From positions 515,688,986-515,752,985 of the forward strand of contig JASDDO010000019.1 in the NCBI GenBank assembly GCA_030015575.1: DNA of 64,000 nt, given 5' to 3'. Each line of letters opens with the position of its first letter. Positions within the stretch are counted from its first letter, which is position 1. Of this stretch, positions 35,891 to 47,191 are shown piece after piece. A program made the translations under genes and the position numbers. A model generated the notes under the pieces. The model was given only the letters and a program-made list of their open reading frames with translations, made no database searches and was not told the origin of the DNA. Source of the DNA: Agapanthus africanus (taxonomy: Eukaryota > Streptophyta > Magnoliopsida > Asparagales > Amaryllidaceae).

Positions 35891-37973
35891 GTTGATTGGT
35901 CGCTGCAATTAGGAGAGAGAAGAAGAAACACTCAGCATGATGCTCTTGCAAGTTTAGAGTGGTTTTTAGTTTGTCTAAACAGGATGGCTCCCACTGTTTC
36001 TCGAATCCCTCCTCAAACCATAAAGGAAGAATTAGTCAGGATCAATCCCACCGTACAATACTTGCTTAACCGTTCAGCCAGGCCGGTGTCGGTACTTCGA
36101 GGGAGGTTTTCCAACGCTTTCGCGAAGTTCCTTAATTAAAGAACCTCTTTTCCCTGGGGGCGTAGCCCCGCTAACACCTTTCTAGGCACCTACTAGGTTT
36201 ATAGCATTGATCGTTAAGTGAGAAATTTCCCGAGGAGTAGCATATACTCACAGTAGGATCGGGATCCAAATATCATTGCGTGACGAAACTGAAGGAATCC
36301 TACCAGAATCATCACACTCCAAATGGTATGCAAATCTAGCAAGTTTCAGTACTTATGAAACTCCCGATGTGGATTTTTGCCCCATGCTCTTATGACCTTG
36401 ACTTTGGCCAACAAATCATAAGTCACATGTCAAGTTCTGCCCGTCGTTCTCCAGGTTAATTTGAATCCACCCGCACCTACCCTTGACTTTGGCCAACAAG
36501 GCAGTACGACTGTTCCAAACCAACGCATCTATCTATGCTGCACATGAATACCCAATAGCTACCAATCACTGTGCCTTGACTTTGGCCAACAAACACAGCT
36601 TGAATACTATTGACTATTCATGTGAAACGACGGAGGGCTACGGATGGTTTTGGCAAAACCGTGAACGTAGTGAACTTGATTTGGTCGATGGAACGAGATA
36701 GCTTTTAAAAGGAGTGGCTCAAGCTCCGCATTTAAAAGTTGGTTTTGAAAAGAACCGAGTGGTTTTTCGAAAGTGTTCCAACGACTTTAACTTGGTTTAT
36801 TATCTTGCATTAGTTCTTTTAATGCGTGATATTCTTGCATTAGTTCTTTTAATGCGTCCCATCATTTAATCCTGCCATTGCAGAAAACAACCAAAATATG
36901 ACGTACGCTTATGCCATTCGCATTCGCCACGGGGCCCCGTCATTACCCGTTAGGTTACTTAACTAACGACAGAGCGGGGGCTGGGCTAGCGCGTCTGTAA
37001 AATATAAGCAACGCCTAAATAATATCATATATAGATATACTGCAATGATAAACATTTCAGATCACAGATAAATACATTGGATATACTAGCAATCTGTAAT
37101 TTGTACGAGCCTGTAACAAAAACAGATAACACGGTCGCGGTGAATAGCCAAAACCCCACCCAAGACCCCTACGGGTGCGGCAAACTACCCGCCAAGTGCC
37201 CGAAGCGTAGCAACCTCCCTCATCTCCATGAGTAGGCCACTCGACACTTCGGCATACCCGGTAGTTTGTGCACCCCTCCATGGGTCTATCCTAGGAGCAA
37301 AAACAGTAAAAAGAAATTATACAATGACGGCTACAACCCCGACCCGGTTGTGCGGCCATACAAATAATTATTACATCAATTTACAAATTTACATGAATTG
37401 CAAGAAAAGAAAACTCTCGTCTCACAACCCCCGGCTATTCACCCGCGACAATCCAACATATTTATATACACATTCCAGCACATTACAGATCATGTATAAC
37501 CCCGACCAATCGACTTATAGCGATTAGCCGACGTTCAATACATGCAAGCATTACAGATATAACCATCATAGTCAAAGTGCAGTGAAGTTCGGAAAAAATA
37601 CGGAATTATAGGACCCCAAAAGGAAATTTCTTTTCTGGAAAATCTGGGCACATATAATACATTCCAAAAATCCCAAAACCAACAAAGACACACACTGCAC
37701 GAAAAACGATGCAGAGAAGACGACAAACCGCGGCGCTTCCGCGGCAAATGCCTACCTAGTGCGGCGGAAGCGCGGCGGTTTGAACGAATTAGGGCAACGT
37801 TTTTCTTGGGTGTTCACACAAAACCCTGAGCCGAATTTAGGAGTATAAAGTTTTTCAATTTGACGAGAAAAAATTTCAACAGAAACTCAGGTTTTGTAAA
37901 AGTTAGGTTTTTGGATTTTTTCCGGTTCTGAACTTCGTTACACTTTACTATCAAGCTAGTTTAAGTTTAGTTA
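35891..37973 (-). other. 5' leader of element A
   Basis: 2083 nt untranslated leader, unusually long for copia. It contains three copies of CCTTGACTTTGGCCAAC (36396, 36481, 36574), a tandemly doubled GCATTA/TAATGC hairpin (36807-36825 and 36837-36855), and the GC-rich inverted repeat 37725-37781. Its short reading frames are not conserved with B. Confidence 0.8.
37725..37781. repeat. GC-rich inverted repeat in leader of A
   Basis: 18-bp arms at 37725-37742 and 37764-37781, 17 of 18 complementary, with a 21-nt loop, 193 nt from the primer-binding site. The left arm contains CCGCGG. Confidence 0.88.
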
Positions 37974-37986
37974 GGCTCTGATACCA
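37974..37986 (-). other. Primer-binding site of element A
   Basis: Minus strand TGGTATCAGAGCC, complementary to initiator-Met tRNA, one base from the LTR at 37988. Confidence 0.93.
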
Positions 37987-37987
37987 C

Positions 37988-40177
37988 TGTAAGTCCACGT
38001 TGCGACCCCCGGTTCTTACGGGGAGGCGGAAACGGTATAAAAATCAAATTTTATCGCAAGGGGCAACATGGACTAAGCAAAGTCGGGATCTTTGACTAAA
38101 CTAAAACTAGTATACTTAGCTAAAGAGAGTTAGCTACTCGGATAGAGATGGTTATACCTAGCTTGTCTTGAACTCCTTCGTCTTCAAAGCTCCGATGGTG
38201 GTCCGATGGCTTCTTCTCGTCGTCTCCGTACGCCGAAGATAGATCCACCTGAAAGCTCCAACCTTTAGCTCCTTCTTCGTTCTTTGAAGAAACTAGTTCA
38301 CTTGGTTTGCTAAACCTAGTGAACTAGAATGAGTAGAGAGGAAATAGAATGGGATTTTATCTATGGTTCTTGATTCTCAACTCATGAGACAAGAGAACCA
38401 TAGATCAAGAGAGGGAGCAAGAGATTGAGGGTGAGAGCAAGAGGAGAGCTCAAGAACAAGAGAGAGAATGAGCAAGAAAGAATGAGCAAGTATTTTGTCT
38501 CTCACCCTCTCATAATCCAAAGTGATCATAACTCATCATATCAAAAAAAAGTCTTATGTGATGGTTTGAAGCAACCATAACCTTATCATGTCATGCACTC
38601 ATTTTACTCAAAAGAACAAGCAAGTAAAAGTCTTTGGCATGAAATGATAACCATGGTTATCATGATGGTCAACTAGTCAAGCCTAGTCAACCGGTCAACA
38701 AGTCAACAAAAGTCAACAAGTCAACAAAGTCAACAAGTCAACAAAAGTCAACAAGTCAACAACCATATCACCATAATACTTAATTAATATAATAGTTAAT
38801 CACATATCATATTCTCATTAGGGTTGAGCATAAAGTCAAAAAGTCAACGGTCAACTGTCAACAACCCTAATGAGAATCCGCTGCCTCTGCCTCCCTGTCA
38901 ACTGTGCATACACACCCGCATCCGCGTTCCGAGGAACACGAATTCAAACTGGATAAATCCAATCCCATAAGGTACACTAGGATCTGGCTTAAACCAAAGC
39001 CCGCTAGTGTAAACTGTCCGGACACTGTACGTGCACAAGTGCACGGATGTGACCGAACCCTGTCGCAAAACCATGCGACCTGTCGCAATACCATGCGACC
39101 TCTACTCTTTTGCCTAAAGGCGAAAAGCTTTCTGTGTGGGACTCTAAAGACTCGACACTACGCTGGCAGTGGGTTTAACCACAGACCGCAAGCGGCACTA
39201 GCTGTGCGTAACGGTCCCCAGGTAATGCCGACAAGAAGACGGACGAGGCGAAACCCATCTGAACTCCTACTGAGCCTGAGTGTGACATTCTCCGTACAGT
39301 CCGGTCTGTTCGTCTGATACATCGCATGGCGGGCCTAGGGGGCGGTAAACGTCAGTCCCCCAATAGCGGTACAAGTCGTGCCGGAGCGAAGCCCAAAACA
39401 CCCTGAGATAACACTGGAAACCTACCAGTATATCTCGTTTGCCCTGGCCAGGGACTACTCGTGTAATGGCTCTCCTAGACACAGCGCGATGTCAACCCCC
39501 AATACCGGGAGAGACGAATCCTGTCTAACCGTCACTGCCTCCAAGTGCTTCGGGACTGCACCCAACCACCACCTGTTTGCACGACTCCTTTGAGCCGTGG
39601 TAGGGTAGTGATCAAAGTACAGTGGGAACACACCCGAGGCGAAGTGACAGTGTCAAGTCAGCGGACTAAGCTGTACTCATGTCACTTGGGAACTGATAAC
39701 TGACGATAGGTATAATACCAACTAGTCAGTTCCCGACGAGTCCTGTCCAGTGTACCCGTAACCTAACGAGCACCCGCATACTATCTCAAGTACGACGTAC
39801 TGACGGCTGTGGGACAGACCGTCTCCCACACTGGGATGAGAAGCGCATGCGCTGGTCTACTCCGGAGTATCGATGCCCTGTCTCGATAGTCCTGCGACCA
39901 GGGACCTGCATAAGGATGTGCTTATAGATTACCCAGCCCCACTAGTGTGACGGCCATCACATCGCTGGTAATCAAGCAAAGATCCTAAGGGCTCTACTAA
40001 TGTGTATAGGCGATATACTAAAATAAACACATGTACACATTGAAGTAGAAACAAACCAAGTAGCATACTACTATTTTGAGCAAGATTGTATATACAAGGT
40101 GAATATCCCAAGCATCCATTAAGTAATATACAAACCAGTATGATACAGTAATGGCCTCTAGGGCATATACACTAACA
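37988..40177 (-). repeat. 5' LTR of element A
   Basis: 2190 bp, same length as its partner, with about 11 substitutions, mostly C/T or G/A. Ends ACTAACA before AGTAC. Confidence 0.95.
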
Positions 40178-40182
40178 AGTAC
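40178..40182. repeat. Target-site duplication of element A (right)
   Basis: AGTAC, matching 29732-29736. Confidence 0.95.
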
Positions 40183-40563
40183 TTCCTTATATGAAGTATG
40201 TCTAATTATATAGACAAACTAATTCATATATTTGTATAAATATATAATAGCAAGCATCATTCATTAGAATATTGTAAATTAGATTTGATTAGAAAAACTA
40301 GGAAATGGATATGAATGTTTGTTATCCAAGTGATTTTAAACAAAATATTACCATAATAAATATATTTGCAGTTTTGAAATAGATATGAATGACAAAAATT
40401 AGTTAGAATTGTAACTTTTAAAATTATGATATGGATATTATATGTAGCTATTTAATTAGATAGACATATTGGTAGATGTGGAGGAATAAACCAACGTAGA
40501 AAATTGCGGAGCACGGGGGCGACCGTCCCCTCACGCCCCCTTGCCTCTGTTCTTGTGCATGCA

Positions 40564-40879
40564 GCTTTTCGCCAAGCTCGATTTTCTAACTTTATTTCAT
40601 ATTTCAATGTTGTTTATGTGATCGAATTTTCAAAAATAAATTCTATAAAATCATATTTTTAGTTTAAATCATTTAATTAGCAATTATTTTCTATTTTATC
40701 AAACAATCTAAGAACATAATAGGAATAATTGCTTATGGATTAGATTTATTTATCTTGATTGTCATATAGTGTTCATTATATTGTATTATATTTATTTTAT
40801 TATATTTCTTTTCTATTTTATTTATGGCTTCAAGTAAAAAACGATTAGTTAGTTTCTAATCCCATAGTTGATATTACTA
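40564..40879. other. AT-rich spacer
   Basis: Between the hAT-like element and the old copia remnant. No gene, repeat boundary or RNA recognised. It could be the eroded gag end of the remnant that follows. Confidence 0.4.
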
Positions 40880-41377
40880 TGTCCTCTCTTGATTGGTGGC
40901 TTGATTCCGGCACCAATCGTACATGTGTGTTATGATTTATCTTGATTCACAACTTTTAACGATAAATGTGGGGAAGGTATAATGTTATGGAATGAAACGG
41001 CAACATCAATTAAGGGAAATGGAAATATTTCACTAAAACTATTTTCGGGAAAAATTATTACCTTAAAAGATGTGCTTTTTTTTCCAAAAATTAGGAAAAA
41101 CTTAATTAGTGTTTTTTACTTGTCAGAATAAGCTATAAATTATTTTTTGATAGTAACCAATTTGTCTAACACTAAAAATAATAATTTCAGTAGCAAAGGT
41201 TATTTATATGATGGTTTGTTTAAATTGCATGTTATTCCATGTAATGTTTCAAATCTTGTTAGTTATAATTCTATTTTTTTAAATATTGAAACTTCATGTT
41301 TATGGCATGATAGATTAGGTCATGTTAATTATCATACTTTGATGCATACGATGAAACTTAATCTAATTCGTATGTAC

Positions 41378-41601
41378 AAAATACCAATGAGCAATAACTC
41401 AGTTGGTATGGGCACTTCCCCTCTTGGGAAGAGTGCGTGGTTCGAACCTTAAGGAACCCCAGAAGGGAAATGGCCACAAATTAACACTTTCGGGATAAAT
41501 TCGTGGGTCCCCTTGGTGTGTGTGTGTGTGCTGTGTGCTTATGTGTTGTGTGTTGTGTTTAGGTTGGGGCTTGTGAGCTAGTGCCAAAAAAAATGCCTAT
41601 G
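41378..41601 (+). repeat. Flanking repeats around the SINE
   Basis: AAAATACCAATG (41378-41389) and AAAATGCCTATG (41590-41601) match at 10 of 12 positions, as expected for an aged target duplication made by LINE-type endonuclease. Confidence 0.55.
41390..41589 (+). mobile_element. tRNA-derived SINE (about 200 bp)
   Basis: Interrupts the integrase region of remnant G. Pol III box A TAACTCAGTTGG (41395-41406) and box B GGTTCGAACC (41439-41448) are 32 bp apart, as in tRNA genes. The body ends in GCTAGTGCC followed by an A run. A GT-rich stretch (41515-41560) lies in the 3' half. Family not identified. Confidence 0.75.
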
Positions 41602-42355
41602 CAAAATTGACTTTAATAAATAAATGACAAATTTGTATTAATACCAAGCATAATAAAAGTCTTTTAAAGAAGTCTATACAAATACCCAAGTATTAGAACT
41701 TATGCATTCCGATATTTGTGATTCTGCTAGTACTCCGACTAGAGGTGGTAATAAATAGTTTGTTACTTTCATCGATGATTCTTTTAAATTTTGTTATGTA
41801 TATCTTATGAAAATCAAGGATGAGATTCGTGACAAATTTAAAGTCTACAAAAATGAGCTTGAAAATCAACTTGAGAAAAAAATAAAAATTCTTAGATCCG
41901 ATCATGGGGATGAATACTCCTCTAATGACTTTACCATATTTTCCGATGAGCATAGCATTAGATATGAGGTGACTGCACCATGTTCGCTTCAGTCTAATGT
42001 CCTAGCGGAAATGAAAAATAGAATTTTAATAAATATGGTAAATTCTATGTTATCAAGTTCCGAAGTTCCTAAGAATTTATGGAAGGAAGCCCTCTTATTC
42101 TCATGTTATATTTTAAATAGAATACCTCAAAATCTTGGTAACCAAACTCTTTACGAAATTTGGAAGAATTGACCACCTAACATTAGTTATTTAAAGGTTT
42201 GGGATTGTTTAGCTAAAGTTGCAATTCCGGGTCATAAAAGGAGGAAAATGGTCCACAAAATATTGACTCGGTGTTCATTGGGTATTCTCATAATAGTAAT
42301 ACTTATAGATTCTTAGTGGTGAAATATGATATCTCCGATATACCAGTAGAGTGCC

Positions 42356-42359
<4 letters not shown>

Positions 42360-42409
<50 letters not shown>
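42360..42409. repeat. (TA)25 microsatellite
   Basis: 50 bases of uninterrupted TA. Beyond it a 30-bp unit beginning AATTTTCATATGTATT occurs twice (42428-42457 and 42476-42505). Confidence 0.95.
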
Positions 42410-42418
<9 letters not shown>

Positions 42419-42539
42419 CATGTATGTAATTTTCATATGTATTATAAATACATGTATATATACATGTATGTATGCAATTTTCATATGTATTATAAATACA
42501 TGTATGAGAAATAAATAAATAGTGACAATATACTAGTAA

Positions 42540-43444
42540 ATATATATCCAATACATATATTAATATATTAAATCAACACTTGATTTAATATCCGTCTTTC
42601 CAAAAGACCTGCTAGTATATCCAAATGTCTGATTATTGTCAGTGTAACACTAGTTTTAATCGAACCCTAGTATGCATCCAATACGCACATCTACATCATA
42701 TCACTAGAGTTTGAAAAACCTCTGTGTAGGACCCTAAAAACTCTACAATACGCTTGAAGTTGGTTTAACCATAAGCACGTCAGTGACACTAGCAGTACGT
42801 AACGGCTACCCAGGTATTGAGTGAAAAGAAGATCGACAAGCAAGCTCGTCCAAACGCTTACTGAGCCTATAAGTAACAGTCTCCGTACAATCTGGTCTGT
42901 TTGTTAAAGAATATCGCATACCGGGTCTCGGGGGTTGGTAAACGTTAAGCCCCTAATAACCCGATAAGTCGTGTCGGTGTCAAGATCATCAATTACCGAG
43001 AAACTACCGATCTGCAATCAGTAAATTCCATCCACTATGGTCAGAGATTTATGGTGATAGTGGACCGAACACAGCGTGACATCTACCCCCAATACAGGGA
43101 GAGACGAATCCCCAACAATCCTCTTATTGTCTCCATATGGCTCGGGACTGTACTTAACTAAAACATGTTCGCACAACTCAGTAAAGCCGTGGTAGAGTAG
43201 TAATCAAAACACAATGGGAACTCACATGAGATAAATGACGATCTTAGGTTGACAGACTAACCTATACTCATATCACCAGAGAACTGCTACCTGATAATAG
43301 GTATAATACTATCTAGCATGTTCCTGGTGAGTCCGTCCAGTGTAACTCATAACTAATGTGCACATGTATACAATCTTTGGTGACCGACTACCACCAATGA
43401 CTGTGAGATCGGCCATTGCCCCTCGTCGGGGTTAAGAAACGTAT
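42540..43444 (-). repeat. Truncated copia LTR H, interrupted by F
   Basis: Collinear with the middle of the D and E LTRs: the block CCGTACAATCTGGTCTGTTT (42886-42905), the CCCCTCGTCGGGG motif (43419-43431) and others appear in the same order. It stops at 43444, where gypsy element F begins. In D the next bases are ACACTAGTC, so the rest of H should lie beyond the right end of F. The boundary with remnant G is not sharp, and no LTR start was found. Confidence 0.75.
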
Positions 43445-43914
43445 TGTAACACCTGAGTTTGCGTTTAGTAGTACTTGTGTGTTAATGGGGGGGGTTTGGT
43501 AAAAAGTTTACCAAAACGGGTTTCTAATAATTTATCTGGATTTATGGATATTTTATTAGAATTTTATCTCGACTGCACACACTTGTGCATGTTAATGTGG
43601 GTTAAATCTAGGGTTTTCAAGTTAGGTGTGCATGGTGGGTTAACCATGTTTAGCCAATCTTGATGGTTTAGCCCATTTGGTTAAGCTAATTAGTTTTAAT
43701 TAGGGAGTTTTAGTTTTAAAAATGGATTAGGGTTAAGGTTGTCTTGTGATGAGAAAGGGAGATTATGATGGGTGTCATGTAGCATTTAATGAGAGTGAGA
43801 GAATGGTGGCCTTAGGATTGTGTCACACTCCATTCTTTCAAAACTTTTACTTACCTCTCACATCCTTCTCACTCACATCCTTCTCACTCACACACACTTC
43901 ACCAATACAACAGT

Positions 43915-44430
43915 ACCAGAAGGCATCAGCATCAGCAGCTGAAGCAATCCCATCTTCAACATCAGCTCCCAACAACATCATCAGCAACAGCTACATAACC
44001 CCATAGCTTCAGCAGATACAACAGCCACAGCAGCAACACATCATCAACCATCAAAACCAACATCAGCAGCCCCATTTCAGCTCACACATCAGCCCACTTT
44101 CAGCTCAATTCAGCCACCAAACCAACACCTGCTGAGCAACAACAGCATCAGCCCAATACATCACCAGCACAGCTGTAGCTGCATCAGCAGTAGCACCATC
44201 AACAACATAAGCTGCATCAGCAGCAGCACCGTCTTTTAACCTCAGCAACACCAGCCCTTGCATCATTGCAAACAACAGCTGCAACCCCAGCCTCATCAGC
44301 AACCCCAACTCCTTATACAACACTCACACCACAACAGCAACACAACACCAACACAACCACAACACTAATTCAGCAGCAGTAGCAGCTGATGCAGCAAACC
44401 AAAAACAACAGCAACAACATCTGCAGTGAG
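43915..44430. repeat. CAG/CAA-rich low-complexity tract in F LTR
   Basis: About 500 bases dominated by CAGCA, CAACA and CATCA words. Repeated in the 3' LTR (about 62960-63490) with more differences than its flanks. Frames across it carry stops, so no polyglutamine protein is claimed. Confidence 0.75.
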
Positions 44431-45061
44431 CAGATCCGTATGTTTCAGCCAGAGAATTGAAGCACTGGAGCTGTAGCAGCAGCACTACACACTTCTCCCT
44501 CTCCTCTTCTCCTTCATCTAGGATCTCTAGAGGTATAAACCCCTTAACCCGACTTATATTGCTAAGGTTATAATTATTTAGTTAATTTAGTGTTTATTAT
44601 GTAGTTTAGTGCTAGTTTTAGTAATTTTGAGTGAGATATTGCCAAGTGATGGTTTTAATTGTTAGTATAACCTAACTAGATGCTGTTGAGACCAGCTAAC
44701 TATAGATTTGTCCCAGATTCCACATAAATACCCGATTTGTCCGACTTAGTGTAATTTAGCGACTTTTTAGCCTCTGTAGAATCTGCTGTTGACCCGAGCC
44801 CTTCAGAATAAAATTAAGGAGACTGTAGCATGGTGACCTTAGCAGACACACACACACAAAGCACGGGGACCCACCTCCTACTCTGGGCCGCCGGTTTATT
44901 CAATCTGGCCGCAAATTGCGGCCAGAGTAGGGGGTGGGGGGGGTTAGGTTTTAGTGTGTGGGGGTGTTCTCGGTAGATTAGTGTGTTGGTATCTGTAACT
45001 TTTTGATTTTGGCCCAGAGGCAAAATCTGGAGCTTAAAACGAGTTATCGACGTTTTTAGAA

Positions 45062-45220
45062 CTTGTGCGACATGCGCGTGATCCGCGTGGTTCTGTGGCG
45101 CGCTGCGCGACACAGCGCGTTAGAGTTGGTTCTGGTGAGTTGCACGCGTCGCGACGTGTCGTGTGCACGCGCGTTTAGTTTCACGCACGCGTATCTCTTT
45201 TTAGCGATATATCGCATTTT
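45062..45220. other. CpG-dense block in F LTR
   Basis: Very high density of CGCG, GCGC and ACGCG words in otherwise CpG-poor DNA, ending in a 12-bp palindrome GCGATATATCGC (45204-45215). Confidence 0.7.
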
Positions 45221-47179
45221 TGCAGGATTTTCCTTATGTGTGTGACCTTTGTAAATTCTAGGTTCGCCGGCGGGGGCTTCGAGCGCAGCGGAGAAAGGAA
45301 AGCAGGTGGTCGGATACACCTAGCGCAGGATCACAGGTGAGTAGATTTAACATCTACGGAGGACGATCGTTTGGATGGCGCAAGTCGCCCGTTAGATTTA
45401 GTAAACTTAAAATTGCTTGTGACATTAGGAATCATGATACTTGCATGATATTTGCTACAATCAGGATCAATATGCTATACCTACATATGCAAACTCATTC
45501 TGTAGGACACATGCACCATTACCAGGGTTTTATTATGCAGCACGAGCACTTTTCATGTGTACACACACCCCTGGTAATTGCCATGTCACGACACTAGAAA
45601 ACTTATAATTTGAAACGTGTTAAAAATAAATGCTTAGACCCATGCTATTGAAATAAACCCTTAAATGAAAATTGTAAATTGCTATTCACGTGCATGTATA
45701 TCATTATATCACTTGTTCATGCCTAGTTGTTAATCATACATTGCAATTGAACATTAATACCATATGCATTCATTATCATTGACATATCCATGATGGTTTC
45801 TTGAGATTTTATGATATTTCTGATTCCGGAGGAAAGCCGCAAGAATTTCAAACTTATAATCTTTTAAAAATATAAAAGTTGCGGTTCTCTAGTGATGTAA
45901 AGTGTCGTCCACCATGAGTTTGCTGTGGTTTTCGAGATCCGTTTCGAGGAGTGGAGGAACCGTCACGGGTACATGGTGGGCTCGGTAAGGTACCCCGGGG
46001 CAAGAGGATCGCAGATGATGGCGTTGAGCCTGATAGGGGACGGATTACCTACCGGTGACTTCATTTGGCACGGCGGATATCCAGAGGATACCGACCGGGG
46101 CCGCGAGATGATGAGATATGGATATTTGAGATGGGTCAGCCGGACGGCTGAGGCCAGAGATACTATGACATGGATAAATGAGATTTGAGACAGTTTTGAG
46201 GTGTCGTTGCTGGACACAGATTTTGTTGATTCTATGAGTATTATGCTGGCATTTTAAAAGAGTTTCAAAAACAAAAAGAGATAGAATGATCCTTATATAT
46301 ACCTATTGAGATCACAGTTGATTCATGTTGCATACATACATGCTAGTACCTTTATGTGGCATACATACCTGCTAGTATATTCATGTGGCATACATACCTG
46401 TTAGTACATATAGCCATACCTGTTTTAGAGATGCTAGGATACTTGTGTGAATGCATGCGATAACCTTTGTAGATATTATTTATTACTCACGAGTTGGCAA
46501 CTCACCCCCGTTGTGCCACAGCTTTTCTGCAGGTCCGCTCCGTCAGTACCGTAGCGGCGGACACTTTAGCTCATTTTGCCCTTTTGCCTGGACTCGAGGT
46601 TTTTGCTCATAGGTGGGTTGTTATCATATTGCACCACCTTATTTATATGTCCATTGTATCTAGAGTACTCCATCTACTACTATTTCAGCTGTACCAGTTT
46701 TATTTGGATTATTGTATATTGACCTAGAGACGAGGTTGTGAGACTTGTGGATTTTATGTTATTTGGGGTCGAGCTCACTTGAGTCGACATGTTATTTTAC
46801 TTGTGCTTCATGCTTATTTATGCACATTGTTATTTTACATTGCGTGGGATTTGTGACCGCTTTGAGGCGAAGAGCTAGCTCCCGCTTGGGGATTCCATTT
46901 TCCTGTGTTTCACTTATATTCCTGTTTGTACCCGTTTCGGGGCTTATTTTACAAAGGAAACTCTGCCGGAATTTTTTGGGAAAAAAGGGAAAGTTGTTTT
47001 AAAAAGGACTTGATGTGGTTTAATGGAGTAAAGTGCTTAAATAAATTGGTTTTCCTTCACTCTATTTCTAAATCAGGTTTTGTTTTCTGGGTTTCGGCTT
47101 ACTTATTTTACGGGCGCCTTGAGATATTTTGTAACTTAAGTGCCGGTCACGTTCCGTACCCTGCTGGTCGTGACAAAGT

Positions 47180-47191
47180 TGGTATCAAAGC
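47180..47191 (+). other. Primer-binding site of element F
   Basis: TGGTATCAAAGC, one mismatch from the initiator-Met complement TGGTATCAGAGC, four bases after the LTR end. Confidence 0.8.

Larger units (their letters stand above)
29737..40177 (-). mobile_element. Complete copia element A (10,441 bp), near-intact
   Basis: Minus-strand Ty1/copia element with two 2190-bp LTRs (29737-31926 and 37988-40177), primer-binding site 37986-37974, a leader of about 2.1 kb, gag-pol 35890-31941, polypurine tract 31942-31927 and AGTAC duplications. The LTRs differ at about 11 positions (about 0.5%), so this is the youngest dated insertion here. Domain order gag-protease-integrase-RT-RNase H is copia; the Tork lineage is likely but not proven. 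The only coding lesion found is one missing base in RNase H. Confidence 0.96.
29421..40555. mobile_element. hAT-like (Tip100-type) non-autonomous element, split by A
   Basis: Removing element A and one AGTAC leaves about 689 bp (29421-29736 plus 40183-40555). The left end CAGAGACGGAGCCAGG resembles the Tip100-type terminus CAGGGGCGGAG. The reverse complement of the right end reads CAAGAACAGAGGCAAGG, a decayed version. Degenerate 8-bp target duplications flank it. The interior is AT-rich with no transposase, so it is a non-autonomous relic. Confidence 0.6.
40880..42335 (+). pseudogene. Old copia pol remnant G
   Basis: Plus-strand copia pol in AT-rich sequence unlike A-E. Visible: a protease-type WWLDSGTN near 40891; LKDVLFFPKIRKNLISV near 41060-41115; GAG-pre-integrase LWHDRLGHVNYHTL (about 41300-41345); then, after a SINE, integrase pieces KIKILRSDHGDEYSS (about 41880-41930) and a stretch ending NRIPQNLGNQTLYEIWK (41807-42171 open). 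The DDE glutamate context has decayed to LAEMKNR. Several stops and frameshifts; reverse transcriptase is missing. No LTRs found for it. Confidence 0.8.
43445..47175 (+). repeat. 5' LTR of gypsy element F (3731 bp)
   Basis: Starts TGTAACACC and ends GTGACA. The copy at 62501 confirms the start. It contains a CAG/CAA-rich tract (about 43915-44430) and a CpG-dense block (about 45062-45220). The upstream base run CGTAT (43440-43444) is the expected target duplication. An 87-residue frame at 45925-46188 is not called a gene. Confidence 0.93.

Noticed and set aside
45925..46188. 87-residue frame in the F 5' LTR
   Set aside because: No known motif, and the matching part of the 3' LTR is outside the window, so conservation cannot be judged.
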